A program made the position numbers and the translations under genes. Source: Haemophilus aegyptius (lineage in GTDB: Bacteria; Pseudomonadota; Gammaproteobacteria; Enterobacterales; Pasteurellaceae). Taken from it: 64,000 nucleotides of DNA. Shown here piece after piece: positions 1-12,325 of the stretch. How positions within the stretch are numbered: position 1 is the first letter of the stretch; each line of letters opens with the position of its first letter. The notes beneath the pieces were generated by a model. The model saw only the letters and a program-made list of their open reading frames with translations. It had not been told where the DNA came from and made no database searches. The stretch spans positions 1,240,001-1,304,000 of the forward strand of contig NZ_LS483429.1 of assembly GCF_900475885.1 (NCBI RefSeq), given 5' to 3'.

Positions 1-1026
1 TACTTTCACAATCCAGCCTTCAGGTGCTTCAACATCACCGAATTGGATGCCTGTTAATTCATCATAAAGACGACGGGTAACAGGGCCTACTTCAGTTTCT
101 GAATAGAATACGTGGAATTTTCCGTTGTGTTGAATGCCGCCCACTGGGGTAATCACCGCTGCTGTACCGCACGCACCCGCTTCTACGAATTGATCGAGTT
201 GATCGATATACACATCGCCTTCAATAGCTTCCATACCTAAACGCTCTTTTGCGATATGTAAAAGAGAGTATTTAGTGATACTTGGTAAAATAGATTCTGA
301 TTTTGGTGTGATGAATTTATTGTCTTTTGTGATCCCAAAGAAGTTTGCCGCACCGACTTCTTCAATTTTGGTGTGAGTTTTTGGATCTAAATAGATTGCA
401 TCCGCAAATTTACGTTCTGGCGTACCTTGTTCTGCGACTAATTCGTGTGGAAGTAAGCTTGCTGCGTAGTTCCCACCCACTTTCACACCACCAGTGCCCA
501 TTGGTGCAGCACGGTCATAATCAGTCGTGATAAAGTTTGATGGAGCCAAACCACCTTTGAAGTAAGCACCCACTGGGCAACAAAAAACAGAGAAAATAAA
601 CTCTGGTGCCGTTTTCACGCCGATATTTTCGCCCACGCCAATTAAGAATGGACGTAAGTATAAGGTTGCACCAGAACCGTAAGGACCCAACCAATCTTGG
701 TTAGCTTTAACCACTTCTTTACATGCACGCACGAATAATTCAGTTGGTACGCGTGGCATTAAAAGACGGTCTGCGGTACGTTGCATACGCTCTGCATTTG
801 CTTGCGGGCGGAATAAGTTGATTGAACCATCTTTGCAACGGTAAGCCTTTAAGCCTTCAAAACATTGCTGACCGTAGTGAAGAGCGGTTGAACCTTCGTG
901 AATATGTAATGTGCTATCTGTAGTGAGTTTTCCTTCGTCCCATTTGCCATCTTTCCAGTGAGCGATGAAGCGGTAATCTGTTTTAATATAACTAAAACCA
1001 AGGTTATTCCAGTCTAAGTCTTTCAT
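1..1026 (-). CDS. ilvE: Branched-chain amino acid aminotransferase, 3' end cut by window
   Basis: PLP-dependent enzyme that makes the last step of valine, leucine and isoleucine synthesis (and the first of their breakdown) in the cytoplasm. The minus-strand frame opens with [13 protein letters not shown] and contains [20 protein letters not shown], typical of the fold-IV class of aminotransferases. 342 codons are visible with no stop; the family in this genus is about 343 residues, so only the last codon or so is missing. The ATG at 1026 follows an AAGGAAG ribosome site. The 170 bases between it and the GcvB terminator should hold its promoter. Confidence 0.92.
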   Translation of the reverse strand, partial: MKDLDWNNLGFSYIKTDYRFIAHWKDGKWDEGKLTTDSTLHIHEGSTALHYGQQCFEGLKAYRCKDGSINLFRPQANAERMQRTADRLLMPRVPTELFVRACKEVVKANQDWLGPYGSGATLYLRPFLIGVGENIGVKTAPEFIFSVFCCPVGAYFKGGLAPSNFITTDYDRAAPMGTGGVKVGGNYAASLLPHELVAEQGTPERKFADAIYLDPKTHTKIEEVGAANFFGITKDNKFITPKSESILPSITKYSLLHIAKERLGMEAIEGDVYIDQLDQFVEAGACGTAAVITPVGGIQHNGKFHVFYSETEVGPVTRRLYDELTGIQFGDVEAPEGWIVKV

Positions 1027-1200
1027 TTTACTTCCTTAATATTATTTTTTGAATGAAATTTCGCTTAATCTACACCATTCCTGAAGTGATTTAAATAATA
1101 AATTCTCGAAATGATGCAATTTTTAGCCAACTAAAAAGGAATAATGAAATTTTGGAAACAGGGCAGGAAATAACGATATAGTTATGCTAAAATCGGGATG

Positions 1201-1375
1201 AAAAAAACGCCACTCAATGAGAGCAGCGTTTAACCAAATCGGTTTAATAATATACAGGAAGTAAATGAGTAACAAATTGTTACTCAAGTTCGGTTTCCCG
1301 AACTATATGCAAACACAACATCATACTTAAGTCTGAAACTCATTAACTAGTAAGGAATTACCAATCATTAAGTAT
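1201..1375 (-). ncRNA. gcvB: GcvB small regulatory RNA
   Basis: Hfq-dependent trans-acting RNA that represses amino-acid and peptide transporter mRNAs. Seen in the sequence: it is divergent from gcvA, as in enterobacteria; it has a G/U-rich stretch (UGAUGUUGUGUUUGCA, about 1323-1307) that matches the R1 seed of E. coli GcvB; it has an ACUUCCUGUAUAUU stretch (about 1262-1248) that matches R2. A 5' stem pairs CATACTTAA with TTAAGTATG; two further hairpins follow, one closed by a GAAA tetraloop and one GAGTAACA/TGTTACTC. The RNA ends in a stem (AACGC..GCGTT) followed by seven U at 1207-1201. The 5' end is inferred from the promoter and may be off by a few bases. It explains most of the 460-base gap between ilvE and gcvA. 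Confidence 0.85.
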
Positions 1376-1381
1376 GGTTGT

Positions 1382-1410
1382 ATTGTAAGGAAAAGGGTAG
1401 GAAAGGACAA
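1382..1410 (-). promoter_or_regulatory. Promoter of gcvB
   Basis: A -35 TTGTCC (1410-1405), a 17-base spacer and a -10 TACAAT (1387-1382) lie on the minus strand and place the start near 1375, at the base of the first GcvB stem. A second TATAAT lies further upstream at 1471-1466. GcvA is the expected regulator; no precise site is claimed. Confidence 0.6.
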
Positions 1411-1499
1411 GTGACGTTTTTTTATTTGAGGTATTAGAAAAACTAATTTGAAATAAATCTTGTCCATTATAGACGAAAATTTTATAAATGGAAATACTT

Positions 1500-2393
1500 A
1501 TGTATAAACGTTTGCCACCATTGAATTCACTAAAATCTTTTGAGTCGGCTGCTCGTTATTTAAGTTTTACTAAAGCAGCAGATGAGCTTTGTGTTACACA
1601 GGCGGCGGTTAGTCATCAAATTAAATTATTAGAAGAATTTTTAGGGATTGAATTATTTAAGCGAAAGAATCGTTCTTTAGAATTAACGGAGCTTGGTAAA
1701 GCTTATTTTGTTGATATTAATAAAATTCTGCGTCGCTTAAATGAAGCAACAGAGCGATTATTAACGTTAAAAACGGATCCGCATTTAAATATTAGCGTGC
1801 CACAAACTTTTGGTATCCAATGGTTAGTGCCACATTTAAGTGAATTTAATCAGCTTTATCCGCAAATTGAGGTTCGTTTAACAGGCGTGGATCAAGATGA
1901 AGGTTTGTTAAATAAAGAAATTGATCTTGCTATTTATTATGGTTTGGGAAATTGGCAGAATCTTCAAGTAGATCGTCTTTGCGAAGAAAATTTATTGATT
2001 TTAGCCTCACCTGAATTGCTAGCAGAAAATCCAATTATTCAGCCTGAAGATTTAAAAAAACACACATTAATTCACATTCATACCTGTGATAATTGGCAAG
2101 CGATGGCAAATCATTTACAGTTAGATGATTTAAATATTCAGCAAGGACCGTTATTTAGCCATACATTTATGGCGTTACAGGCGGCTATTCACGGGCAAGG
2201 TATTGTATTAGCTAATCGCTTATTAGCCTTGCAAGAAATTGAAAATGGCTCATTGCAAGCAGTGTTGCCGACTAATTTGCCTGATCCAAAATCATTTTAT
2301 GTGGTCAATCATCTTGATCGCCTAGATGATCAAAAAATTCAAGCATTCCGTCAGTGGATTATTAACTCAATTAAACAAGAAGAAAATGAATAA
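1500..2393 (+). CDS. gcvA: LysR-family regulator of the glycine cleavage system (GcvA)
   Basis: Transcription factor that controls glycine cleavage genes and gcvB. It starts [20 protein letters not shown] and has the LysR helix-turn-helix ([20 protein letters not shown], about residues 23-42), followed by a co-inducer domain with [21 protein letters not shown], as in E. coli GcvA. The ATG at 1500 is preferred because it gives the family start MYKRLPPLN; an in-frame ATG at 1488 would add four residues. The divergent neighbour is the GcvB RNA. Its last bases overlap rlmM, so the two are probably co-transcribed. Confidence 0.88.
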   Translation: MYKRLPPLNSLKSFESAARYLSFTKAADELCVTQAAVSHQIKLLEEFLGIELFKRKNRSLELTELGKAYFVDINKILRRLNEATERLLTLKTDPHLNISVPQTFGIQWLVPHLSEFNQLYPQIEVRLTGVDQDEGLLNKEIDLAIYYGLGNWQNLQVDRLCEENLLILASPELLAENPIIQPEDLKKHTLIHIHTCDNWQAMANHLQLDDLNIQQGPLFSHTFMALQAAIHGQGIVLANRLLALQEIENGSLQAVLPTNLPDPKSFYVVNHLDRLDDQKIQAFRQWIINSIKQEENE

Positions 2394-3477
2394 ACTCGCA
2401 TTATATTGTCGCCCAGGTTTTGAGAAAGAAGTCGCCACAGAGATTACCGATCAAGCAAGTCATTTAGGTGTATTTGGTTTTGCTCGAGTACAAGATAATT
2501 CGGGTTATGTCATTTTTGAATGTTATCAACCTGATGAGGCCGATCGCCTTGCTCGAGACATTCCTTTTAACCGTTTGATTTTTGCTCGTCAGATGATTGT
2601 GGTTTCTGATTTATTGGAAGATTTAGATCCCGCTGATCGTATTAGTCCCATCGTGGCGGCATTTGAAGCATTATCACAACAAGTTAATTTTGCTCAATCT
2701 AGCGAGCTTTTTGTAGAAACTGCAGACACAAATGAAGCGAAGGAGCTCTCCACTTTTTGTCGTAAATTTACCGTGCCTTTACGTCAGGCATTGAAAAAAC
2801 AAGGCTGGCTTTCGGTAAAGGCGAGTCAAAAGTGCGGTCAATTTTTACATTGTTTTTTTGTAAAACCGAATTGCTGTTATGTGGGATATTCTTATGTGGA
2901 TAATCATTCCTCCCATTTTATGGGAATCCCTCGTTTAAAATTTCCTGCAGATGCGCCGAGTCGCTCCACGTTAAAACTAGAAGAAGCTATTTTGACTTTT
3001 ATTCCGCGTAAAGAAGAGAATAAACGTTTAAATGAAAATATGATTGGCGTTGATTTAGGGGCTTGCCCTGGTGGTTGGACGTATCAATTAGTTAAACGCG
3101 GTTTATTTGTTTATGCTGTTGATCACGGAAAAATGGCGGCGAGTTTGCATGATACGGGGCGCATTGAACATTGCGCGGAAGATGGTTTTAAATTTCAGCC
3201 TCCCAAAAGGAAAAAAGTAGATTGGTTAGTCTGTGATATGGTGGAACAACCAAGTCGTATTTCTTTATTGATTGGTAAATGGTTGTTGAATGGTTGGTGC
3301 CGAGAAACCATCTTCAATTTAAAATTACCCATGAAAAAACGTTATCAAGAAGTGATATTATGTTTAGAAAACTTGGCTGTTATGTTGGCTGAGCAGAATT
3401 TAAATTTTGATATCCAAGCAAAACATTTATATCACGATCGTGAAGAAATCACGGTTCATATAGCATTAAAACCTTGA
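2386..3477 (+). CDS. rlmM: 23S rRNA 2'-O-ribose methyltransferase RlmM (C2498)
   Basis: SAM-dependent enzyme that methylates C2498 of 23S rRNA. The protein begins [17 protein letters not shown], has an N-terminal THUMP-like part and then a Rossmann methyltransferase domain with the SAM motif [13 protein letters not shown] (about residue 225) and [20 protein letters not shown] near the end is also characteristic. The ATG at 2386 overlaps the last 8 bases of gcvA; a longer frame from 2326 lies wholly inside gcvA and adds residues not seen in the family. 363 residues, the usual length. Confidence 0.93.
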   Translation: MNKLALYCRPGFEKEVATEITDQASHLGVFGFARVQDNSGYVIFECYQPDEADRLARDIPFNRLIFARQMIVVSDLLEDLDPADRISPIVAAFEALSQQVNFAQSSELFVETADTNEAKELSTFCRKFTVPLRQALKKQGWLSVKASQKCGQFLHCFFVKPNCCYVGYSYVDNHSSHFMGIPRLKFPADAPSRSTLKLEEAILTFIPRKEENKRLNENMIGVDLGACPGGWTYQLVKRGLFVYAVDHGKMAASLHDTGRIEHCAEDGFKFQPPKRKKVDWLVCDMVEQPSRISLLIGKWLLNGWCRETIFNLKLPMKKRYQEVILCLENLAVMLAEQNLNFDIQAKHLYHDREEITVHIALKP

Positions 3478-3512
3478 GTGAACTGTTTTCATAACCAAAA
3501 AGGACGTCGCGA

Positions 3513-4682
3513 ATGAATTTACACGAATACCAAGCAAAACAACTATTTGAGCATTATGGATTACCCGTAAAAAATGGGGCAGTCTGTCAATCTGTTGAGG
3601 ATGTCGATTTGGTACTGGCTCAACTTTCTGGCGATAAGTGGGCAGCGAAATGCCAAGTTCATGCTGGTGGGCGTGGTAAAGCGGGTGGCGTTAAATTAGT
3701 GCAAGATGTAGAGGAAGCGAGATCTTTTGCAGAAAAATGGCTGGGACAACGTTTAGTCACTTTTCAAACGGATAAATTGGGTCAGCCAGTAAACCAGATT
3801 TATTTTGAAGAAACTTGCGATATTGATAAAGAATTTTACTTAAGTGCGGTTGTTGATCGCGCCTCTCAAAAAGTGGTGTTTATTGCTTCTCCTGCTGGTG
3901 GAATGAATATTGAAGAAGTTGCGCAAAATTCACCGCACTTACTCCATAAAGTCGAGATTGATCCTTTATTTGGAGGATTGCCTTATCAAGGCCGTGAATT
4001 GGCGTTTAAATTAGGGTTAAGTGGTACGCAAAACAAACAGTTTACCGATATCTTTATGGGCTTATCTCGTTTGTTTTTAGAAAAAGATTTATCTTTACTG
4101 GAAGTCAATCCACTTGTTCTCACTCAACAAGGCAATTTGGTTTGTCTCGACGCCAAAATATCTGTCGATGATAACGCTTTATTTCGCCATAAAGATTTAT
4201 TGGCACTGCAAGATTTAACTCAAAATGATGCTCGTGAAGCAGAAGCTGAAAAATTCCAGTTAAACTATGTGGCTTTAGAGGGCGATATTGGTTGTATGGT
4301 AAACGGGGCTGGACTTGCAATGGGCACCATGGATATTGTGAAACTCTATGGTGGGAAGCCTGCGAATTTTCTTGATGTGGGTGGTGGTGTAACGCAAGAG
4401 CGGGTTGCTGAAGCGTTCAAAATCATTTTAACCGATCCTTCAGTGAAGGTGATTTTAGTGAATATTTTTGGTGGCATTGTTCGTTGTGATTTGATTGCTG
4501 AAGGCGTGATTGCTGCAGTAAATGAAGTGGGCGTGAGAGTGCCTGTAGTTGTGCGATTAGAAGGAACGAATGCTGAAATGGGTCGCCAAATTTTAGCGGA
4601 AAGCGACGTTAATATTCTTACCGCACAGAGTTTACAACAAGCCGCAGAATTAGCCGTGAATGCAGCAAAAGGAGAACACTAA
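3513..4682 (+). CDS. sucC: Succinyl-CoA synthetase, beta subunit
   Basis: ADP-forming succinate-CoA ligase of the TCA cycle, beta chain; with SucD it interconverts succinyl-CoA and succinate while making ATP. ATP-grasp fold at the N-terminus ([29 protein letters not shown]) and a CoA-ligase domain at the C-terminus ([27 protein letters not shown]). 389 residues against 388 in E. coli. The stop overlaps the sucD start by one base (TAATG), which indicates translational coupling. No oxoglutarate dehydrogenase genes are visible next to it. Confidence 0.97.
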   Translation: MNLHEYQAKQLFEHYGLPVKNGAVCQSVEDVDLVLAQLSGDKWAAKCQVHAGGRGKAGGVKLVQDVEEARSFAEKWLGQRLVTFQTDKLGQPVNQIYFEETCDIDKEFYLSAVVDRASQKVVFIASPAGGMNIEEVAQNSPHLLHKVEIDPLFGGLPYQGRELAFKLGLSGTQNKQFTDIFMGLSRLFLEKDLSLLEVNPLVLTQQGNLVCLDAKISVDDNALFRHKDLLALQDLTQNDAREAEAEKFQLNYVALEGDIGCMVNGAGLAMGTMDIVKLYGGKPANFLDVGGGVTQERVAEAFKIILTDPSVKVILVNIFGGIVRCDLIAEGVIAAVNEVGVRVPVVVRLEGTNAEMGRQILAESDVNILTAQSLQQAAELAVNAAKGEH

Positions 4683-5563
4683 TGGCGATTTTAATTGATA
4701 AAAATACCAAAGTGATTTGCCAAGGTTTTACTGGTGGACAAGGAACTTTTCATTCTGAACAAGCATTAGCCTACGGAACGCAATTAGTCGGTGGCGTATC
4801 ACCAAATAAAGGTGGAACCACTCATCTTGGTTTACCTGTATTTAATACAGTTCGTGAAGCTGTCGAAAATACGGGGGCAACAGCGACAGTCATTTATGTG
4901 CCAGCATCATTTTGTAAAGATGCCATAATTGAAGCTATTGATGCAGGGACTCAGTTAATTGTCTGTATTACTGAGGGTATTCCTACATTGGATATGCTTA
5001 AAGTGAAACAGAAATTAAATGAAACGGGCGTAGTAATGATTGGGCCAAATTGCCCAGGTGTGATTACGCCTGATGAATGTAAAATCGGCATTATGCCCGC
5101 TCACATACATAAAAAAGGTAAAGTGGGGATTGTTTCTCGTTCTGGAACTTTAACTTATGAAGCGGTAAAACAAACTACAGATGAAGGCTTTGGACAATCG
5201 ACTTGTGTGGGTATCGGGGGAGATCCTATTCTAGGTTCTAGTTTTATTGATATTCTTGAAAGATTTCAACAAGATCCCGAAACAGAAGCCATTGTGATGA
5301 TTGGCGAGATTGGCGGCTCTGCAGAGGAAGAAGCAGCAATCTTCATTAAAGATAATGTCACTAAACCAGTGGTTGCGTATATTGCGGGTATCACTGCGCC
5401 AAAAGGAAAACGGATGGGGCATGCGGGAGCCATTATTAGCGGCGGAAAAGGTACTGCGGTAGAAAAAATTGCAGCGTTAGAAGCCGCTGGTGTGACCTGT
5501 GTAAAAAGCCTCGCTGAAATTGGTGAAGCCTTGAGAAAGCTATTAAAATCATCTAAAAATTAA
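4682..5563 (+). CDS. sucD: Succinyl-CoA synthetase, alpha subunit
   Basis: Alpha chain of the succinyl-CoA synthetase. It has the CoA-binding Rossmann domain at the N-terminus ([26 protein letters not shown]) and the active-site histidine, phosphorylated in catalysis, in [10 protein letters not shown] near residue 248. 293 residues, slightly longer than the E. coli protein (289). Second gene of the sucCD operon, followed at once by an uptake-signal copy and a terminator. Confidence 0.97.
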   Translation: MAILIDKNTKVICQGFTGGQGTFHSEQALAYGTQLVGGVSPNKGGTTHLGLPVFNTVREAVENTGATATVIYVPASFCKDAIIEAIDAGTQLIVCITEGIPTLDMLKVKQKLNETGVVMIGPNCPGVITPDECKIGIMPAHIHKKGKVGIVSRSGTLTYEAVKQTTDEGFGQSTCVGIGGDPILGSSFIDILERFQQDPETEAIVMIGEIGGSAEEEAAIFIKDNVTKPVVAYIAGITAPKGKRMGHAGAIISGGKGTAVEKIAALEAAGVTCVKSLAEIGEALRKLLKSSKN

Positions 5564-5580
5564 CCGCACTTTAGTTTTCT

Positions 5581-5613
5581 AAAGCGTAGATTGGCTTTCT
5601 ACGCCTTTATTTT
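5581..5613 (+). terminator. Terminator after sucCD
   Basis: AAAGCGTAG pairs with CTACGCCTTT (one unpaired C), followed by a T-rich run. It lies 18 bases past the sucD stop. Confidence 0.7.
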
Positions 5614-5683
5614 TATATGCTCGCCATTATAAAGTGAGCACAAAATTGCTATAATCAGCGCACATTTTTTAAGGAAGAAACAC

Positions 5684-6307
5684 ATGAGCCAATTTTTCTA
5701 TATCCACCCTGAAAATCCACAAGCGCGCTTGATTAATCAAGCCGTAGAGATTTTACAAAAAGGCGGTGTGATTGTGTATCCAACGGATTCGGGATATGCC
5801 TTGGGCTGTATGATGGGCGATAAACACGCAATGGATCGCATTGTAGCAATTCGTAAATTGCCTGAAGGACATAATTTTACCTTGGTGTGTAGCGATTTGT
5901 CGGAACTTTCAACTTATGCAAGGGTAAATAATACCGCTTATCGTTTGATTAAAAATAATACGCCAGGGCGTTATACTTTTATTCTTACAGCAACGAAAGA
6001 ATTACCTCGCCGTTTAATGACATCAAAACGTAAAACCATTGGTTTACGCGTACCAGATAATAAAATTGCTTTAGATTTGCTTTCAGCCTTAGGCGAGCCG
6101 ATTTTATCTTGTTCGTTAATGTTGCCGAATGAAGAACATACTACGCAATCCGATCCTGAAGAAATTCGTGATCGTTTGGAACACCAAGTGGATTTAATTA
6201 TTCATGGTGGATATTTAGGGCAAGAGCCTACAACAGTGGTAGATTTAACGGAAGAATCGCCAGTGATTTTACGCGAAGGAAGTGGAAGTACTGCTCCTTT
6301 TATTTAA
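5684..6307 (+). CDS. yciO: Sua5/YciO/YrdC-family RNA-binding protein YciO
   Basis: A YrdC-fold protein related to the threonylcarbamoyl-AMP synthases used in tRNA t6A modification; the exact reaction of the YciO branch is not settled. The sequence shows the fold's motifs: GGVIVYPTDSGYALGC (about residues 28-43), KRKTIGLRVPDN, and SCSLMLPNEEHTTQSDPEEI. 207 residues, as E. coli YciO. It leads a run yciO-rluB-cysB with short gaps, the same order as in enterobacteria. Confidence 0.85.
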   Translation: MSQFFYIHPENPQARLINQAVEILQKGGVIVYPTDSGYALGCMMGDKHAMDRIVAIRKLPEGHNFTLVCSDLSELSTYARVNNTAYRLIKNNTPGRYTFILTATKELPRRLMTSKRKTIGLRVPDNKIALDLLSALGEPILSCSLMLPNEEHTTQSDPEEIRDRLEHQVDLIIHGGYLGQEPTTVVDLTEESPVILREGSGSTAPFI

Positions 6308-6354
6308 CTTATAGACGCTTGTGAAAGCGACCTTTCCATTATTCAAGGAAAACA

Positions 6355-8410
<2,056 letters not shown>

Positions 8411-8423
8411 CAATGTATAAATG

Positions 8424-8462
8424 AAGTGCGGTTGAAATTTAATAAGAATTTTAACCGCACTT
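8424..8462. terminator. Inverted uptake-signal pair, terminator between cysB and prmB
   Basis: AAGTGCGGTT and AACCGCACTT face each other 19 bases apart and can form a stem. They lie between two convergent genes, so it may serve both. Confidence 0.7.
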
Positions 8463-8468
8463 GAAAGA

Positions 8469-9413
8469 TTAAAACAGATCGTGATATTTCACTAAATCCT
8501 TACGCTGAATAGCAAATACGCCTAGTCCGCCATTTTTAAGTTCTACCCATTTAAAGGGTACATCTGGATATTGCTCAATTAAGCTAATCATACTATTACC
8601 CACTTCACACACCAACACGCCATTTTCGGTTAAGTAATCTGGTGCTTGTTTTAAAATTTGTTTGGTAATGTTTAAGCCATCACTGCCAGAACCTAAGGCT
8701 AACTCTGGTTCAAAATGGAATTCTTCCGGCATATCGGCGAGATCTTCTTCATCCACATAAGGTGGATTGGTCACGATAAGATCGTATTTTTGTCCCAAAA
8801 TATTTTCAAATAAGTTTGATTGAATCGGGAATACACGATGCTCTAATTGATGGCGTGAAATATTGATCTCTGCGACATTAAGTGCATCAACCGATAAATC
8901 TACCGCATCTACTTCCGCATTCGGGAAAGCATAAGCACAAGCAATGGCAATACAACCGCTGCCTGTGCATAGATCGAGAATATGATTTGGTTCTTGTGAA
9001 ATTAAATCTTCAAATCGATCTTGAATTAAAGCACTAATTGGAGAACGTGGAATAATGGTTCGTTCATCGACATAAAATTCGTGACCGCAGAACCAAGCGC
9101 TATTCGTTAAATATGCCACAGGTACGCGTTGTTCGATTCGGGTTAATACAAGTTGAACTAAGGTTTCTTTTTCAGATGGGGTTAATCGACTGTTAAATAA
9201 TTCGGTAGGTAAATCAATGGGTAAATGTAAGCCACTTAAAACGAGTTGCAGGCTTTCATCCCAAGGATTATCGTGCCCTTGCCCGAAGTAAACATCAGAT
9301 CGATTGAGAATGCTATACGTCCAACGCAGAAAATCTTGGATGGTTTGCAGTTCGTTTGCAACATTATCTTCCAAGATAGTTGCAACTAATTCTTGGTTAT
9401 GTGAAGTTTCCAT
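8469..9413 (-). CDS. prmB: Protein-(glutamine-N5) methyltransferase for ribosomal protein L3 (PrmB)
   Basis: Methylates a glutamine of ribosomal protein L3. Class I SAM methyltransferase: SAM loop ILDLCTGSGCIAIACAY and the diagnostic substrate motif NPPY (LIVTNPPYVDEEDL). The N-terminal helical part contains WFCGHEFYVDERTIIPRSPI, as in E. coli. The N-terminus (METSHNQELVATILED) is about 10 residues longer than the E. coli one. Confidence 0.92.
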   Translation of the reverse strand: METSHNQELVATILEDNVANELQTIQDFLRWTYSILNRSDVYFGQGHDNPWDESLQLVLSGLHLPIDLPTELFNSRLTPSEKETLVQLVLTRIEQRVPVAYLTNSAWFCGHEFYVDERTIIPRSPISALIQDRFEDLISQEPNHILDLCTGSGCIAIACAYAFPNAEVDAVDLSVDALNVAEINISRHQLEHRVFPIQSNLFENILGQKYDLIVTNPPYVDEEDLADMPEEFHFEPELALGSGSDGLNITKQILKQAPDYLTENGVLVCEVGNSMISLIEQYPDVPFKWVELKNGGLGVFAIQRKDLVKYHDLF

Positions 9414-9543
9414 CGCATTTCTCCATAAAAGTGAGTAGAAAAGTTAGCATAAAATTCGGTATGAAAATTTGGCGTAGTTATACCACAGATGAGAATGTAG
9501 AACTATGATATGATACGCAAAATTTGAAATTAATGAGAAAAAA

Positions 9544-10047
9544 ATGCAAGACGAATTTGATTTATTCCGCGCGGAAACCAAAGGCATTAAGCCAATTAAA
9601 CAAGATACTTTTGTTGCCCCCCGCCAAAAACGTGATCAGAAAAAAATAGAATTGAAAGAATTACGAGCGAAAGAAGATACATTGTTCTATTTTTCTGATG
9701 AATATGAGCCATTACTGAATGAGCATGATGGTGTTGTGAAATATTTACGTGATGGGGAAGATTCCCATTTATTAAAACAACTTCGTCGTGGAGATTTTTC
9801 GCCAGAATTGTTTTTAGATTTACACGGTTTAACCCGTGAACAAGCTAAGCAAGAATTAGCCGCACTTTTACTGGTTTGTGAAAATGAGCATGTTGATTGT
9901 GCCAGTATCATGACGGGCTATGGCACCTTTACATTGAAAAAACAAATTCCACGTTGGCTAGTACAACATCCTAAAGTGCGGGCATTACATCAAGCACCAA
10001 GGGAGTGGGGCGGTGAAGCCGCAATTTTGATTTTGGTCGATTTGTAA
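9544..10047 (+). CDS. smrB: Smr-domain ribosome-rescue endonuclease SmrB
   Basis: In E. coli SmrB cuts mRNA at collided ribosomes. Here the charged N-terminal part (residues 1-80) carries the ribosome-binding region, and the Smr domain has the catalytic DLHG motif (LFLDLHGLTREQAKQEL) and a TGYG loop (IMTGYGTFTLKKQ). E. coli has HGHG at this loop; both T and H are found at the first position in Smr domains, so activity is not excluded. 167 residues. Followed by a strong inverted uptake-signal terminator. Confidence 0.85.
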   Translation: MQDEFDLFRAETKGIKPIKQDTFVAPRQKRDQKKIELKELRAKEDTLFYFSDEYEPLLNEHDGVVKYLRDGEDSHLLKQLRRGDFSPELFLDLHGLTREQAKQELAALLLVCENEHVDCASIMTGYGTFTLKKQIPRWLVQHPKVRALHQAPREWGGEAAILILVDL

Positions 10048-10060
10048 AAAAACGTTATAA

Positions 10061-10102
10061 AAAATACCGCACTTTTACTGCTAGGGCAAAGTGCGGTATT
10101 TT
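10061..10102. terminator. Inverted uptake-signal pair between smrB and pta
   Basis: AAAATACCGCACTTT and AAAGTGCGGTATTTT form a long stem with a T run on both strands, between convergent genes. Confidence 0.85.
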
Positions 10103-10122
10103 CTTTTATATTTTTACTTGAA

Positions 10123-12258
10123 TTATTGTGTTGCTTGAATTGCGGTTAAGGCAATTGTGTACACAATATCATCAACTAAGGCACCACGAGATAAGTCATT
10201 GACTGGTTTGCGCATACCTTGAAGCATTGGGCCAATAGACACTAAATCTGCAGAACGTTGTACTGCTTTGTAAGTAGTGTTACCAGTATTTAAGTCAGGG
10301 AATACGAATACCGTTGCTTTACCTGCTACTGGTGAATTTGGTGCTTTAGAGAGAGCCACATCTTCCATCACTGCCGCATCGTATTGTAATGGGCCATCGA
10401 TTAATAAATCAGGGCGTTTTTCTTTCGCAATACGAGTTGCTTCTTTCACTTTTTCTACATCAGCACCGCTACCAGATGTACCTGTTGAGTAAGAAATCAT
10501 CGCAACTTTTGGATCAATACCAAATGCTTTAGCAGAATCTGCTGATTGAATTGCAATTTCAGCAAGTTGTTCTGCAGTTGGATCTGGGTTTACCGCACAG
10601 TCACCATAAACAAGCACTTGATCTGGTAATAACATAAAGAAGATAGAAGAAACAATCGAACTACCTGGTGCAGTTTTGATGATTTGCATTGGTGGGCGAA
10701 TGGTGTTTGCAGTCGTGTGAACGGCACCAGATACTAAACCATCTACCTCATTTGCTTCTAGCATCATTGTGCCAAGTACTACGGTGTCTTCTAATTGTTC
10801 ACGAGCCACGGTTTCAGTCATACCTTTTGCTTTACGTAATTCAACTAAACGATCAACATAGTTTTCACGAACGTCAGCAGGATTGATGATTGTAATACCT
10901 TTACCTAATTTAACACCTTGTGCTTCTGCAACTCGTTGAACGGATGCAGGATCTGCTAAAAGCACACATTCCGCAATGCCACGTTCTGCGCAAAGTACGG
11001 CTGCTTTGATTGTACGAGGTTCATCGCCTTCAGGAAGTACAATACGTTTTTTCGCCGCACGAGCAAGTTCAGTTAATTGGAAACGGAATGCAGGTGGGGA
11101 TAAGCGAGGTAAACGGCTGGAATCTGCAACTAAATTATTGATAAAGTCAGCATTAAAGTGTTGGCTAATGTATTGTTTAATATTTTCAATACGTTCTTTG
11201 TCATCAACAGGCACTTCTAGATTAAAACTTTGTAAACTTAATGCAGTTTGCCAAGTATTGCCTTCAATACGGAAGATCGGTAATTTCGCTTTTTCAAAAG
11301 TTGGACGGCAAAGTTTATTAATTTGAGCATCAATTTTGTAGCCGCCTGTTAATAAAATACCGCCGATTTCAATACCATTTGATGCTGCAAGAGCGGCTGC
11401 TACAAGCACATCTGGACGATCTGCTGAAGTGACTAATAAGCTGCCTGCACGGAAATGTTCTACCATATTTGGTAAACTTCTTGCACAGAAAGTGATACCA
11501 CGAATGCGGCGATTGATTTCTCCTTCATTAATGATTGATGCACCTAAATGTTTGACTAAGTCGATTGCTCGTGTCGCGATTAAATTTGCATTCCAAGGCA
11601 CACAAGCTAATAACTTGATGGCACTACCTGCAAATAACTTGTTTACTTCTGTTTCGCTAATATGATTGTGTTGGAATGAATCAAAAATTTCAGCAAGATC
11701 TGGACGAGTACGACCTGATTCATCAACAGGTGCATTGAATTTGTTTACAACAACACCTAAAAGATTTGGATTGTTTTTACCACCAAATAGAGAGGCTGCA
11801 GCTTCTACGCGATCTTTTAATTCGGTTGGCGTTTCAGTTGCAGGTGCTGCAACTAATACGATTTCCGCATCTAATGCTTGTGCAATTTCATAGTTGATAC
11901 TGTTTGCGTAACCGTGTTTTCTTGTGGGTATTAAGCCTTCAACTACAACGATGTCATTATTTTTGGTTAATTGTTGGTGGTTAGCTACAATTTTTTCTAA
12001 CAATACGTCAGACTGATTTTGACCAATTAATGATTCTGCCACGCTTAACATAAAAGGTTCGGCAGTTTCAAGGCTAGTGCTAGTGCGAATAATAGAAGTT
12101 GTGCGATCCAATTTATCTTCGCCAGTGCTTGGTTGAGAAACTGGTTTCATAAAAGCAACTTTTGCGCCTTTTTGTTCGAGAGAGTGGATTAATCCAAGAC
12201 TAATGCTAGTTAAACCCACGCCTGTACTTACAGGGATAAGAATAATCGTGCGAGACAT
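10123..12258 (-). CDS. pta: Phosphate acetyltransferase
   Basis: Converts acetyl-CoA and phosphate to acetyl phosphate; the first half of the acetate overflow pathway. Three-part long form (711 residues): an N-terminal BioD-like P-loop region ([18 protein letters not shown]), a middle DRTGG domain (about residues 215-330) and the catalytic PTA domain from about residue 395 ([34 protein letters not shown]). Downstream of ackA on the same strand, separated by a small terminator-like hairpin. Confidence 0.96.
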   Translation of the reverse strand: MSRTIILIPVSTGVGLTSISLGLIHSLEQKGAKVAFMKPVSQPSTGEDKLDRTTSIIRTSTSLETAEPFMLSVAESLIGQNQSDVLLEKIVANHQQLTKNNDIVVVEGLIPTRKHGYANSINYEIAQALDAEIVLVAAPATETPTELKDRVEAAASLFGGKNNPNLLGVVVNKFNAPVDESGRTRPDLAEIFDSFQHNHISETEVNKLFAGSAIKLLACVPWNANLIATRAIDLVKHLGASIINEGEINRRIRGITFCARSLPNMVEHFRAGSLLVTSADRPDVLVAAALAASNGIEIGGILLTGGYKIDAQINKLCRPTFEKAKLPIFRIEGNTWQTALSLQSFNLEVPVDDKERIENIKQYISQHFNADFINNLVADSSRLPRLSPPAFRFQLTELARAAKKRIVLPEGDEPRTIKAAVLCAERGIAECVLLADPASVQRVAEAQGVKLGKGITIINPADVRENYVDRLVELRKAKGMTETVAREQLEDTVVLGTMMLEANEVDGLVSGAVHTTANTIRPPMQIIKTAPGSSIVSSIFFMLLPDQVLVYGDCAVNPDPTAEQLAEIAIQSADSAKAFGIDPKVAMISYSTGTSGSGADVEKVKEATRIAKEKRPDLLIDGPLQYDAAVMEDVALSKAPNSPVAGKATVFVFPDLNTGNTTYKAVQRSADLVSIGPMLQGMRKPVNDLSRGALVDDIVYTIALTAIQATQ

Positions 12259-12291
12259 AGTTAAACCTTAATATGTATATGTTATAAATAA

Positions 12292-12316
12292 AAACTGCCG
12301 AAAAATTCGGCAGTTT
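12292..12316 (-). terminator. Hairpin between ackA and pta
   Basis: AAACTGCCGAA and TTCGGCAGTTT form an 11-base stem around three bases, followed by a T-rich run on the minus strand. It could attenuate read-through from ackA into pta. Confidence 0.65.
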
Positions 12317-12325
12317 GTTGTTAAA

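Noticed and set aside
1201-1380. ilvE leader-peptide attenuator or riboswitch
   Set aside because: Considered first because of the hairpins and terminator, but no leader peptide rich in branched-chain residues is present and the GcvB seeds explain the structure.
2326-2385. Longer rlmM start inside gcvA
   Set aside because: Residues are unrelated to Rlm[13 protein letters not shown] is the family start.
9904-9930. SmrB with a lost catalytic His (TGYG instead of HGxG)
   Set aside because: Thr at this place is common in Smr domains, and the DLHG catalytic motif is intact.
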